Below, in pieces: positions 23,301 through 33,402 of a stretch of 64,000 bases of DNA. Within the stretch, counting starts at the first letter, position 1, and each line of letters starts with the position of its first letter. The notes below the pieces were generated by a model. The model saw only the letters and a list, made by a program, of their open reading frames with translations. It made no database searches and was not told where the DNA came from. The position numbers were made by a program, and so were the translations under genes. The stretch is from Megalonaias nervosa (Eukaryota > Mollusca > Bivalvia > Unionida > Unionidae): assembly GCA_016617855.1 (NCBI GenBank), contig JAECUM010009412.1, forward strand, positions 1-64,000, written 5' to 3'.

Positions 23301-23870
23301 AACATTCCTAAAAGTAAGTAATACCTCGTATATTATACAAAGAAATTGGGACATATTGATTTATAGGTGGATACCATTGAATATTCCATGACCTGCCTTT
23401 GCACTTATAAGCAATAAATGGGTATGCATGCTACACGTAATTTTGTATCAAATTTTATGACTGTTTATTTTATATTGTTGTCTAAATGGTGCCTTGATTG
23501 TTGTATTTTTAATTGTTTCATGGCATTTAATACAATTTAGTTAGACTCTTTGTCTTCAAGAATTTGTTTTTCCAATGTATCTTTCTGTTTTGGAACTAAT
23601 TTTTTTTCATCGTTCTGTACCTAGATTTGCTGTACACAGTCCATAGATCCTAACTATGCATGTCCATTAACTAGTGGATGGTCTGGTGTAAACATAACTT
23701 CACACACTTCGTCGTCCATTACTCTTGACCTTACTTCTTGTACCGGACATGGTCAACACATCAGAGGTGTTCGGTATGCGTGGCACGAGAGTCCCTGTCA
23801 AGTAAAACAATGTGCAATTTACGGACGCGATAATGGCCTACCTGCTCCACCTTTCAAGCACCATCTATAG
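4957..23870 (+). CDS. SIAE: Sialate O-acetylesterase, eight exons, first exon not found
   Basis: The product removes O-acetyl groups from sialic acids and is a secreted or lysosomal SGNH-type esterase. Exons: 4957-5300, 6899-7034, 16448-16619, 16794-16882, 18665-18795, 20647-20804, 22263-22455 and 23625-23870. All introns begin GT and end AG, and the phases agree across every junction (1 before the first listed exon, then 0, 1, 2, 1, 0, 2, 0). The spliced frame is open to TAG at 23868-23870 and gives about 489 codons, against roughly 520 for vertebrate SIAE, so only a short N-terminal exon is missing. The catalytic serine motif is CSGQSNM in exon 1, PIGLIESSWGGTIIEAWS is in exon 3, and the catalytic histidine motif is IHPRDK in exon 7. 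The C-terminus keeps paired cysteines and APPF. It appears intact. Two AATAAA signals follow. Confidence 0.93.
5301..6898 (+). other. SIAE intron 1
   Basis: AT-rich, with no coding similarity seen. Bases about 6605-6686 read on the minus strand contain a GGGTTCGGTGCC box-B-like motif and may be an old SINE fragment (weak). Confidence 0.5.
6899..7034 (+). CDS. SIAE: SIAE exon 2
   Basis: The acceptor is TTTGTTAG and the donor is GCAA/GTAAGA. It encodes IFNHTEELNES to VYQWNLPTA and continues directly from the MNQ that ends exon 1. Confidence 0.88.
7948..8414 (-). mobile_element. Solo LTR, family B, internally deleted, in SIAE intron 2
   Basis: Read on the minus strand it starts TGTTACGAATATGTAA and ends CCTACACGTAACA, matching the LTR at 11762-12686, but it is 467 bp instead of 925. 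A 4-bp target duplication AATG flanks it (7944-7947 and 8415-8418). Confidence 0.8.
8728..9636 (+). repeat. 5' LTR of the Gmr1-like element (family A)
   Basis: It aligns along its length with 15397-16326 (GCAACATTGTTTGCTGGACTTG, CAAAGCTTGTTGTCTTCACTC). It ends CTCGTAACA. Its first bases TATTAT correspond to TGTTAT in the 3' copy. Confidence 0.85.
9771..10980 (+). pseudogene. gag of the Gmr1-like element, many breaks
   Basis: The start is ATG 9771 (MSSKVKIFF). Fragments in different frames include a KQEIKNILVQYLVEKNVLD-type helix, a charged coiled coil (KYKMELELRKLELQNEERER) that degenerates into purine-rich GAGA repeats (10060-10390), and a capsid-like segment (SADYELVKEFILKGYEL, later FAREKEQLFDRW). 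Gag would form the virus-like particle. Numerous stops and frameshifts rule out function. The same N-terminal and coiled-coil pattern recurs on the minus strand at 56340-57076. Confidence 0.7.
11064..11758 (+). pseudogene. Zinc knuckle and aspartic protease of the Gmr1-like element
   Basis: A zinc knuckle (CIYCKKKGYVISDC, 11118-11159) has Tyr where the knuckle histidine is expected. A second frame (11228-11758) carries the retropepsin active site RDTGDSQS (DTG at 11381-11389) and a hydrophobic block HLLLGNNLAGDK. The tail CAVTRAMAKKALEND precedes the insertion site of the solo LTR. The frames overlap with a shift, so the product would be truncated. Confidence 0.75.
11762..12686 (+). mobile_element. 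Solo LTR, family B, nested in the Gmr1-like element
   Basis: A 925-bp TG...CA element begins TGTTACGAATATG and ends CCTACACGTGACA. It is flanked by a 4-bp duplication ATCA (11758-11761 and 12687-12690). Coding similarity of the host element resumes right after it. Its internal CACTCTTTTCTTTTGTTAC block is related to family A LTRs. Confidence 0.85.
12690..13003 (+). pseudogene. pol linker of the Gmr1-like element
   Basis: The open frame (NHECIPLADTCIGQVF, then EVPVCYFIKNGILMRK) is the protease-integrase linker. The ...CYFIKNGILMRKRR ending is typical of the residues just before a Gypsy integrase zinc domain. It is separated from the upstream pol by the solo LTR and by a frame change, and ends at a stop at 13001-13003. 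Confidence 0.6.
13007..13740 (+). pseudogene. Integrase of the Gmr1-like element, truncated core
   Basis: The HHCC zinc-binding domain (HETPPAGHLGINKIYHKIL, then YCRSCYACQ) is followed by the start of the DDE core (MVDCVGPLPK...NQFLLTLMCASTRFPEAIPL). After 13480 the frame breaks and most of the core is missing, but a GPY/F-like C-terminal piece (RYYSPYKVKKKMNELNY) is readable near 13624-13672. Function would be to insert the cDNA. Lying upstream of RT, it defines the unusual pol order. Confidence 0.8.
13801..15260 (+). pseudogene. Reverse transcriptase and RNase H of the Gmr1-like element
   Basis: Successive frames show the RT start (ENDFIEPS, then SNWSSPCILVPKPDNTFRMC), a palm segment (YQYEVMSFGMKCSPSTFQLS), the catalytic box as AYINDVIIYNDTW (14448 onward, YIND where YIDD is expected), the connection (FLGMAGYYRKFCSKFS), RNase H (LYFDASDVGFEAVLIQ) and the terminal DNLIADALSRV. 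At least six shifts or stops, including TAA at 14104-14106. The Asp to Asn change would inactivate the polymerase on its own. Confidence 0.8.
15386..15396 (+). promoter_or_regulatory. Polypurine tract
   Basis: ATGAGGGGAAG sits directly against the TGTT start of the 3' LTR, the expected plus-strand primer position for an LTR retrotransposon. Confidence 0.7.
15397..16326 (+). repeat. 3' LTR of the Gmr1-like element (family A)
   Basis: It begins TGTTATATATATTC and aligns with 8728-9636. The end is degenerate (GAAATA against GTAACA). Confidence 0.82.
16448..16619 (+). CDS. SIAE: SIAE exon 3
   Basis: The acceptor is TTAATTCAG and the donor is CAG/GTACAA. It encodes FSAVCWLYGKYLY and PIGLIESSWGGTIIEAWS, a hallmark block of sialate O-acetylesterases. 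Confidence 0.93.
16794..16882 (+). CDS. SIAE: SIAE exon 4
   Basis: The acceptor is TTTTTTCCCAG and the donor is CAAG/GTAAGG. It encodes LPSVLWNAMVNPFLPMTI and GAIWYQ, a conserved block just before GESN. Confidence 0.92.
16883..18664 (+). other. SIAE intron 4
   Basis: No coding similarity or clear repeat recognised. AT-rich. Confidence 0.5.
18665..18795 (+). CDS. SIAE: SIAE exon 5
   Basis: The acceptor is TATTTACAG and the donor is CAG/GTAACA. It encodes GESNAGNAARYACQF, ITDWRQKF and FPFGFVQ. A decayed paralogous exon is at 58867-58970. Confidence 0.92.
18796..20646 (+). other. SIAE intron 5
   Basis: AT-rich. It contains CCCTAACCCTAACCCT at 19195-19210 (a very short telomere-like tract) and three scattered TTTGGACGCC words between 19250 and 19360. 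No gene seen. Confidence 0.5.
20647..20804 (+). CDS. SIAE: SIAE exon 6
   Basis: The acceptor is GGTTTACAG. The donor is taken as GGCCC/GTGCGT, which keeps the frame into exon 7. It encodes FPDLRWAQTANYGFVPN and SVAMDLPDFNSTYG. A solo LTR begins 22 bp downstream. Confidence 0.88.
20827..21733 (-). mobile_element. Old solo LTR, family A, in SIAE intron 6
   Basis: Read on the minus strand it starts TGTTATGCATATC and ends at CGTAATA. It contains the AAGTAACAGAAAAGAG block and TTTATTTCCCTAGAATG shared with family A. A 4-bp duplication TTAT flanks it (20823-20826 and 21734-21737). Confidence 0.75.
22263..22455 (+). CDS. SIAE: SIAE exon 7: catalytic histidine
   Basis: The acceptor is GTGGTTCAG and the donor is GAG/GTATCA. 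It encodes IHPRDKEDVASRLVLAARA and AYGEKGL. The His of IHPRDK is the expected catalytic histidine. Confidence 0.9.
22456..23624 (+). other. SIAE intron 7
   Basis: No coding similarity seen. Confidence 0.5.
23625..23870 (+). CDS. SIAE: SIAE exon 8: C-terminus and stop
   Basis: The acceptor is TGTACCTAG and the exon ends at TAG 23868-23870. It encodes 81 residues, including GVRYAWHESPC, QCAIYG and LPAPPF, matching the C-terminal end of SIAE proteins. Confidence 0.9.
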   Translation: MCCTQSIDPNYACPLTSGWSGVNITSHTSSSITLDLTSCTGHGQHIRGVRYAWHESPCQVKQCAIYGRDNGLPAPPFKHHL

Positions 23871-23949
23871 GAAATGTCGATGAATTACTACTGTTTATAG
23901 AGAAAGCTGTACATCATCGTCATAAAGAAATCCACTATTTTGCGCTCTT

Positions 23950-23975
23950 AATAAAGATGGCTTAATGTCAATAAA
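23950..23975 (+). terminator. Polyadenylation signals of SIAE
   Basis: Two AATAAA hexamers (23950-23955 and 23970-23975) lie about 80-105 bp after the stop codon. Confidence 0.6.
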
Positions 23976-23989
23976 AGTCAGAATTTATT

Positions 23990-26900
23990 GTGTAGTCCTA
24001 TGAAATACTTATCGTTTGTATCTTTTATATCTTTCGCTTTTCCTTTGACTGACAGTCTGACAAACTCGCTTTTTTATTTGTTACCTTGCTTGTTTCTCTG
24101 GTTCATATAAGGCCTTATCTTGTCACATTTGACATATTGGCTTAACCTCCTCGGGGTGTTACCATTTCTTAAATGATCATTGGGTATCTCTAGGTGCGTT
24201 TGTATCCATCACTGTCCCTTTTCACATCTTTGCCCATTTCACCCCTGTAGTATTGTTTTGTCGGGATCTTATTTGACCTTTTTCTATTTTCATCGATTTT
24301 AGGTGTCGTCCTTTGGAAAAAATTCCTTTAGAAAGTTTTAGTTTCTAAAGGTTTGTCTCTTTTTCATCAGCCTTTAATTTTTATGTAAGCTTTTGCCATC
24401 ATACCAGTACATGGGATCCTTTCAATATCTTTAAAGGACTATTGTAAATTTGCAGGAGACCAGCTTTCCTAACTCGGAGCCAACCTTGTAAGTTTTATTT
24501 TTTCGTTTTATTTTCCTTGCTGATATTATTGTGATTTCTAATTATAATAATAATATCAACTGAAACACTGGAGCCTCATAGAATATTATAATTTAGTTGC
24601 TGTGTCTTCGTTCACAACTTGATTAAACTTTTAAGAACAAACAAATTAAGGTATTGATGTACCCATATATGTCTCCTCAGAATGTAGCAAACAATCTATA
24701 CTTTATTTTGCAGTGTTAATTAAAGAATTGCAGAATATAACACGTATTTATGACGCAGTTAAAATTTTATAATTAAGAACAAGCAAATAATTTTTGTAAG
24801 AAAATAAATAGAAAAACAGTTAGCTAGATGTACACCCTGTTATGCATACCCCAAACTTTCAAGGATGCTACGTATTCCTCTTGGTCTTATATGACATATG
24901 GTTTGTGACCATGTTTGTTTTCGGTACAATTTATGAACGAAAGAAAAGAAGAGCTCCACGTTTAGAGTAATAGACCACGAGGGTACAAAAAAGTTTCCAT
25001 CCGCAAAGAATGTTTTAAGATTACGCCTTTTAAGGTATTTTGCAATGTCAAAGTCTACTTGTTTCTCATAATATTGTGATGGATTTCGACGCAAGAAACA
25101 AGTAATATACTCCAACCCAACTATTGGCCTAATTTCACATCACCGTGAATTTGATCAGCGATCAGAGGTCTTTTCCATTTGCATATTTTTTCCAAAGGAT
25201 GGCTACTAAATTTACTAAATATATCGATCGCTAGTCGTATTACGAAGCGTTCAACATTGTAACCAAAAATGGAGTATCAAGTTGACTACCATACTCCATC
25301 ATCAACTCAAAACGTACAGAGAGGTATCATTTTTATCTTCAGATATTGTCAATGTTCTTACAACACATGCAATAACAATATCAAGAACAATAAAAACGAC
25401 AACAAGAATACGAATAGTAATAATGTACAGCAAAATAGGTAGATCGAAAGTACGAATACCAATTCAGCTCCCTGTACTACTCAAATGCAGAACCATTAGC
25501 TTCCACGAATCTGGTGGGGAAAGCGCGATATGCTAATTGTAATGTAAATGATACCATTATATTAGTGAACGAACATGTGGTTTGTTTTATATATTGATGT
25601 TAATATTGTTTCTACCTAATCATTGTCTGTACTCTTTGATCTATACTATCTAAACTATTTGTAAATATAGTAGAAATAATAAATGAATCAGAACCACTAA
25701 CCTTTTCCCCACTATAATCATTCCCATTGCCATCTGTTTTAACCAACAAGTGTTTAAATGCTTCCACTTAGTGTAGTATATGCCCCTCATATTAACAACC
25801 AAACGCCTAGACATATCTTCTTAAATACTTAGAATAACTTCATAAAATGGACTCCAAAATATCACAAATTGACCAAAAGCAGTCATACCAAACTATCCTC
25901 AAAATATATTCCTAATAAGTTCCTGCCCTTTACATGGAGAATTACAAACTTAGAATTTCTACTACCGACATGAAAATTGGCAAATATGTAAACCATTTCC
26001 ATTAAAGAACCATTCTGAACCACAGGACAACAACCTAACAATATATATCACAAGCAGGCTATACGTATGACCTGCAGAGATGTAAACCATTTACAATTAC
26101 CAAACAATTATGCGACCACATAATGCTGTGTAAATTATTTGCAAGAAACGAATGCATAGTGGATGAGCATATGGTATTAGTTGAAATCAATCATTGTGAT
26201 GGGATAGATTCTATGATACGATGATATTTATTTCCGAATTTAGATTATAGAGAAACGGTGTTAAGATTAAAAAGTCAATTCATTATCAATTAGAAGTCTT
26301 CTATACCAGAATGACTGAGCAAGAGAGTTTGCGAAACTTATAACAATTCAAACGATCTGCTTTTTATCACCATATAAAGCACAGCTTGCAGATCTTTCCG
26401 ATCAAATGACAAGATTAGCAGCAATATATAAAAACGAAAAACAAAAAATCTACTCTAGCGACTTTGATATTACACAGGACCTTGCTGGGGTATTTTAAAA
26501 GATGAAGAAATATCTATCAAACTTTGAACATTTTATAAACGACAATGAAAAAATAGAATAATACGAAAATGTTTGGAATTAATTGACTATTCTGGCGGTT
26601 GCAAAATAATATATTTGAGATGAACATATATTGAAATTAACAGACTGTCGATAGAAAAAACTCCGAGCAACATCTGGACATCCAAAACGAAAGAAAGAGT
26701 ATGGAATTAATAGATTATAATAAACGCTAACAAATTATAAACGAGCGTTAAAACTGTTTTAAAAGTACACCGCTAAATAATGGAGGATGGTATATTTTTT
26801 ACGGCATCTCTTAATAAATAACTGAAAAGACTTACAACAATAATAGTCTGTGGTATGCAACAAGACAAAGAGAGTGAGTGTTTTACAGGGCTAATGTACA

Positions 26901-29900
26901 GACTACCAAAATTATAGGTGTGAAAAATAAACCATCCAACGATTGTCGTGAGGAGTGTATAGCACAACTCGGTTTCTCCGCTTACTCTTTAAATTCCGTA
27001 TCAACATCGCCTTAGAAGAAGGATAAGACTTAAAAGTAGAACAACGAGTATTTAGACAAATTCTTAATACTACATAAAGATAAAATGATCTCTATATTTG
27101 ACTGCAAAGAAGTACAAGTAGAATATAGGCTAATAAATAGTTCTTTCATAAACTGTCAAACTTTAGTTCGCAACAATATACGAATAGCACGCCAACTCAC
27201 GAACTATTCGATCTTGTTCTAGCTAAAAATGAAGTTTTTACTTTAACAAAGCACAATTAACGAGGGTTACAAATATGGCATAATGCAAACATTTTATTAG
27301 CTCAAGAATACAACGATAAAAAGATGTTAATATTCTGGAATCAGACTTAGGAAGACAAAATGATCGGAAAATTTAAAATGTCTGGGATAAACAGATTCGA
27401 AATGCAAAATATATCTTTCTGTTATTCTGTGTTGTAAAACAATTACCAAAGAAAATTAGTTTGAATTTTAACATATAATAATTGCGTATAATTTCCCAAA
27501 GATACACACAAAAACTATTGATTGCCTATAAAACATATTCTAGTACTGGGTCCGTTGTAAATGCAAAGGAAGTACAAAACTAGTACCTGTAAACAGATGA
27601 ATATTTAAAATACCCATAACAAGGCAAAAATATAAAAACTCTGTTCCAGAGAAATCAGCGTTTTAATTCTTGAAAACAGGAAATAGAATTAAGTCCAGAC
27701 AAAGCGATAGTAGAAAATAAATTACCCAAAAGCAGAATGGAACGTATTTTGTACTAAATATATCGGACAGAGTTAAAACAACAGATTGCGAACAATATAA
27801 GCACTTAAATTAAGGAGAAGGGCATATAGAGCAGAGAATTAGAGAAATAGAAGAGAATTAGAGAAATAGAAGACCAAGGTAAAACCAGGTATATTCAAGG
27901 CTAAAAGATTTATGGGATATTACCAATCCAGCTAGTATTTCAGACTGTTGATGGACATTGGAAACATGAATCTTATGGTTGATACCTTTCGTTTGGCCGA
28001 CATGAGCACATTTGCTACCTGGAAGTTTTGTCCTGTATCCAACTCTTTCAGGCTCTTGTTACATGCAGCAATAAAGTGAGTATTGGATCTTTGCTTAAAT
28101 GGTTTTGAGACATTCGTATAACTATTAAGAGTAGAACATTTCATCTTGCTAAAGTCTCTTAGCACACTTCGATCAATATCTTTTCATAGAGTCACCACTT
28201 AATTCCAGATGGTACTTATCAATAAACTTTATATGTATTTGAAAACGTTTCTGTAAAGTAAGTTTTCCTCTCTAGTTAAATGCTTCCGTATTATCAATTA
28301 GCACTCTATCGTCCAGCTGAATTGCATGACAATGGTAAAATGCTGTACCGATTATGATTTTAATCTGAGATCCATTAGTCTATGATAAAGTGTTAGCAGT
28401 TGCTAAACCGTAATTTACAATCAAGAAGTTAAAGTGTTAAATAATGTGTATCTACACCTATGGAATCAGTTTTCTTCCACCATTGCAATACTCTGGCTTC
28501 TTTTACACATTCTTTTCATGTCATTATTTAGAATGTTTTTCTTTTTTTTTTGTTTTTTGGGGTTTTTTTGCATTTGTGCATCATTTTTTTTTTTCTGCTA
28601 CATTTGCAATATTTGAACAACTACTGTCGTTCCTTTGACACATCTTGTATGGATATATTATCGATATGGGACACGTCTCGTTTGTTCGAGACAACGACGA
28701 TAGCACCATTGTAAACTGAACATTCAAATCTATATATGTTCACAGAGTGAAAGATATACTAGTTTTTATTTAATTCAGACAATGTCCACATTTAACTCGT
28801 ATAAACGGATTGTGGTTAATTTTCTAGCAATATTTTAAAACCATACTTTTTTATGGATGAGTTAATATTGTTTGTTGCAGATTCTGTCGATGAAAAATGA
28901 ATAGTTGAGTCAGTATTTGTCTGAATCACTATACATTCTTTGAAGCAAATGTAAACGAAGCTTACATGTTATGACGTGTATATCAACATCTATATGACGC
29001 GCATTAACCTTCTTTTCTTGTTCAAAATCTCCTTATTAAGCTTATTAGATGCTACAAATATAATGGATTAGAACCATGAACGAACACAAAATGGAATTCA
29101 TCCACCAGCAGTGGAAATATCATTAACTACACAAGAGATCAAGAATTAACTTGCTGTGGAAATGTAAAACCTGTCAAGTTAGAAATATGTATGAACTGCG
29201 ATGCTAAAATGTTTAAAACGTTGATTCTATCGCTACAGAAGCAAATATTTCGACCAAAGAAATAAGGACGCATTCCAAAGAGAGTTGCCAAATGATGAAA
29301 GCAAAGAGTGCAGTTAGTTGGATATCCAACACGGTTCGGGATAACAACCAATATTTGAAAGGTTGATTCATCCGTTTAGAGTGAATGGTAGTTCAATTTC
29401 TTTTACAGACACTGCAAGATGAATGACGATATCAACGGTCGCACTGTATAGTGCTGACAAGCAAGTTGACATCGCTGTAACTCGTGGTTGAGGAGATACC
29501 CCATCAAATCCTCTTACTCTGCCTCATCCCTCTTGTCCAATAACATTACTTTTTGGCTCAAACGAGAAAGTATTTTGTCATGTAGGCAATTATTTACTTA
29601 AATTAACCAAAGCTAGAGTAACAGCTCTCCCTGGCTTTATTAGCAGTCTGACATGTGGAATGGTTAGGATTTGTTGCAAAATTTGTTCTGGCTGATAACT
29701 TCAACCTCATTTCATAAAACATTTCACACTTGAAAACTGGAACAAAATGTATAATAAACGCTATGCGTTGAACTTGTTCACATAAGATGCCGATTGCATA
29801 AGGCCTAACTATGTAATTTAATTTTCATATTACGTCCACGATACGTCATTTATAGTCTCGTAAAGTTAAGTAGGTCCAACGTGTTTCATTTTACACCTAT

Positions 29901-30904
29901 AAGAATACAACAACTATTTGTTATGACCATGGACTTCTGTCAGAACAACGAAATGTCTTCTAGCGGAGTCTTATCTTTAGATATTTAGATGTTTAAATTA
30001 CTACAGACTATTTAAATTGCTTTTGTAGATAATATTCTCTTTACTTGTAGGTATTGTGTATTTCGTATTCTATTTCCTCTATTAGTTTCTGCTCGATTAC
30101 GTTTGTGACATTTTACAACTGACTGTGCCATTTATTATAGTTTAGTTTAGTTATTACTAGATGTCAGCTAATATATTTCAGAACATCGAATCTTCTAAAT
30201 CTGTTTTTCTACCCACTACAAATGGTGTACTGGAGTTTTCTTCATCGATATGGCATACAAGTTCTTCCCATACCAACTGAGTTTGTTTCAGTATGTGATG
30301 ATCCTTTGTAACGGACGGGTTGACTGAATATTGCTAAACGTTCTCAACAAACAAAGCATATATTAAGTGTAATTGCTGTACATCTTTGTAATGAAATTTG
30401 AGAGTAGTTTCAATGTCTTCGTGAATGCAACTTGTTATATTATTACTCCTTGGTCTATTCGAAATCTATCCTATAGTCATTTACTTTGTACCTGTTTTTC
30501 GGCTGTTTACAAATGTATTTAGAATCGACTTTTTACATGTTTCACACGATCTCTAGGCATTTCTTTCATACGGTCCTTTACTACCCTTGTACGGAATTGT
30601 GTGCATTGTATTTACCTTATTATTTCATAAGCACCATTTAGGTACTTACCTATGATGTTTTTGGATGTACTTTATTCTCTTGAATATGTGATGTGTTCTG
30701 TTGTCTTACAGAGATAGCTCTTGTACGAAAAACATTCCCTCTTTATTCACTACCTTCATATCTTTGAATTTGTAAAATGTTGGTTTTCAAAAATTTAGTA
30801 ATTGATTTAAATATATCCTCAATGAAGTTAGAAATGTAACCTTTAAAAAAAATTATTTCGTAATTTTAAATTCTGGGTTTTTCACCGAGTATTCGTGCAG
30901 TCGT
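23990..30904. other. Intergenic region, no gene recognised
   Basis: AT-rich sequence with only short unconvincing ORFs. A 20-bp direct duplication (AGAGAATTAGAGAAATAGAA) lies near 27836-27873. Bases 26250-27900 have stretches that look coding-like, but I could not match them to any family. Confidence 0.4.
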
Positions 30905-31025
30905 AGTAGTAAACTAATAGGCTAATCCTAAACCAAATGCGGATTCTGGACCAGAACTCCAAGGACCTGCTGGATTAACTTTTTTAGTGATAAAATATTT
31001 TTTTTTTCAGCATAGTAATAGGCAG
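30905..31025 (+). repeat. Left terminal inverted repeat
   Basis: It matches the reverse complement of 48725-48848. The outer ~97 bp differ at one base (A at 30925 where the other end reads G). The inner part differs mainly in the length of an AT run. It starts with AG, as usual for Polintons. Confidence 0.95.
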
Positions 31026-31337
31026 ATCTTAAACCAAACCGAGAATTATCCTATAAAACTTTCTATTTTGTAATTTTATTAAGGAGTCATTTTCAGCTCA
31101 AAATAAGACTAAAAATATTTTATTGGAGTGGCCAGATTTTTTTTTTTCGATCTTGGAGAAGCGACCACACCACCCCCACACTGAAGATTTGTCGGAGATA
31201 GGATAAACCTTTTCTGATAGAAATTTCATATTAAACAATGAAATATTATATATAATGCAGAATAATTCAATCCGACATGTTGGGTTTGATCTAACAAACA
31301 AATTTTGTAAGAGATTTGATTCAATAAAATCAGCCTC

Positions 31338-31547
31338 ATGCTATACTGGCATGAACCTAAAATAATAAGCGACTGTATTAAAAAAGTTGGATATCATATA
31401 TCACCAAAATATGGGTCAGTTTGGTTATTCGCAACTGAAAATGACGAACGAATAAGAGGTTGGTCAGATGATTTGATGACATTTATTGACAATATGGTTG
31501 ATATTTTATTTGATAATGATACTTCTAAAGCTAAATGTCAAAAATAA
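31338..31547 (+). CDS. Small unknown ORF at the left end of the Polinton
   Basis: This is a 69-codon ORF from ATG to TAA, ending 5 bp from the end of the convergent minus-strand gene, so the two are tail to tail. Its sequence (SVWLFATENDERIRGWSDDL, then acidic residues and a KAKCQK end) looks protein-like, but I recognise no family. It could be a real small gene, the C-terminus of a longer decayed gene, or chance. Confidence 0.35.
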   Translation: MLYWHEPKIISDCIKKVGYHISPKYGSVWLFATENDERIRGWSDDLMTFIDNMVDILFDNDTSKAKCQK

Positions 31548-31551
31548 ACAG

Positions 31552-32041
31552 CTACTGTTGTAACCACATTTTATGATAATCTTTTTCGTACCTGCTGACT
31601 CTCGTTGGTAGGATATCCCTTAACATACTGTCAATAATACGAAACTCGCGTATTAAACCGTCCATATCATATTTTACACCTCGCAAATAAGATCGTATCT
31701 GATCAAGTAATTTTTTGTAAGTGATACTTGCTGTTTTTCAAGAACTTTTTTGTTTCAAATTTAGGTTCAATTTTTTTTACAAGTGTTGAAAGAGAGACAC
31801 CGACACCAAATGTTATTAACAAAAACGGATTTAATAATGCTCCACTTGAGATTATTCCAGAGCTAGTTATTAACAATGGCAAATATGATATTACTCGAAG
31901 TATTCTACGGTAGTATTTATAACATTCTTTTATACACCAGAGGTTTTTATGATAAAATTCATAATATTGAATTAGAGCGTCAACATTTTGTTTTGGAATT
32001 TCTTCTGAAATATGATTGAAATCGATGATATGTTTTTACAT
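31552..32041 (-). pseudogene. Unassigned Polinton gene A: membrane-segment and coiled-coil protein
   Basis: Read from 32041 downward, ATG is followed immediately by TAA (32038-32036). A clean frame then runs through a soluble segment (HISEEIPKQNVDALIQYYEF), a tyrosine- and cysteine-rich stretch, two hydrophobic segments (VISYLPLLITSSGIIS, ALLNPFLLITFGVGVSL) and a charged helical tail. A frameshift in the A6 run at 31711-31716 moves the tail (IREFRIIDSMLRDILPTRV) to another frame, which ends at TAG 31554-31552. The layout suggests a virion membrane-active or membrane-anchored protein, but no family is recognised. It lies just downstream of gene B on the same strand. Confidence 0.5.
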
Positions 32042-32052
32042 TATACAATATT

Positions 32053-33385
32053 TTATACAAAGACAAAAGTTCTGGCACCAGCAATTGAATCAAGAAACTC
32101 ACGAAATTTATTATTATTAGGATCAGCTATAAAAATTCTGTACTCGTCATAAACATTTGACGAAGTATCCTTATATCATTCATCTGTTAGTACCTCATTT
32201 TTCTTTAACCAAGCGTATGAGTCAAAAGTATTTCCTACTTCAACCGCATACAAATCTGTTTTATTCACCAAATTACTGCAATCGCTTTCTGTTTTATCAA
32301 TATACCCTAATACCAAGCTTATTTGATCTAACGTGTAATTTTTGAGAACAAGATGTTGTCTGATAATTGCATATGCGACAACAAAATTTGCTAGCATTAA
32401 TTTTTGGAGCGCTTCTTTTCTTAATAATCCCACATCTAAAGGTGCAACGGGAGTAATTCTTAAAAGAGAGACTATTTGATCCGAAAACAATCTGTATGGG
32501 TATGTGAATATTTTTTCAATTTCATTGTAATCATTTCGTAATGACAATTGTCTAGAGCGATGAAGTGATGGTAATGGAACATCATTTCTTCACTTATGTC
32601 GCAATAAGAATCAATTTTTACTTCCAACTTTGTTTGTTTGACTTTATAAAAAATGTTTTCTCCCTCAACATCATTAGGATCACTAATTTCATTGTCAAAA
32701 TCTTTAATTATTTTTAGAGACCTGTCAACAATAATCGGATCAAATTCTGGGTCTTTTTTACGTATCATTGGCAAAATAGCGTTTGCGTAAACTTTAATAA
32801 TTAACTCGGTGTCTGGTGTTATAGTAACGATTTTAGTAGAGTTTCTTTGTCGTGGTAGTACATACCGAGATGCCTAAAAATGTTTCGTTTTGAAAAACTA
32901 TTATATAATTTCTTGTTTCTTTTTATTCCCATTATCACAGATTCCGCTAGTCTGTCGAGAATATTATGGCTATCGTTTACTAGTCTTTTCATATCTTCTC
33001 TTTCACCATATGCTCGTTCTTTTATTAAGTCCGATTTTATTATCAAATCCAAATTTCTAAAATCAAGCTCGAGCAATATTTTTTTAATATAATTTCAACT
33101 TGTTTATTTTCTTCTAGACAATCATCAGGATAACAGTAACTACTTGTCGCTTTTGAATTTTCTATTGCTTCTTTTAGTTCTGGTCCCCGCATATACATAA
33201 CACGAACAAAATTTTTTCATCCTCTGACAATGGTGAGTTTATCATGGGAATTTTAAAAAATTTCTGGTATTTATCGCACGTGCCGCTAGTGAATCATCTC
33301 CAATATCTTTTCTCAGGTTAAAAATATAATCATAAAAGTCTATCGCAACGTATGTAAACGATTGTGTTAACATTTGTTCTGACAT
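32053..33385 (-). pseudogene. Unassigned Polinton gene B, about 440 codons, broken
   Basis: The start is ATG 33385-33383 (MSEQMLTQSFTYVAIDFYDY). Frames then change near 33260, in 33080-33170, near 32800 and near 32540, and TGA at 32178-32176 interrupts a frame that continues (YKDTSSNVYDEYRIFIAD) to a stop at 32055-32053. Readable parts are rich in charged residues and helix formers (REDMKRLVNDSHNILDRLAE, KKDPEFDPIIVDRSLK, RLFSDQIVSLLRITPVAPL). No enzyme motif is seen. It lies between the fibre gene and gene A, all three on the minus strand, so a structural or attachment-related role is possible. Function unknown. Confidence 0.5.
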
Positions 33386-33402
33386 TATTTTATAGCATTA
33401 GA

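Noticed and set aside
24840..25115. 91-codon minus-strand ORF
   Set aside because: No recognisable family, no splice context and no neighbours of support.
26250..27900. Possible decayed retroelement
   Set aside because: Some protein-like segments in several frames, but no diagnostic motif could be identified.
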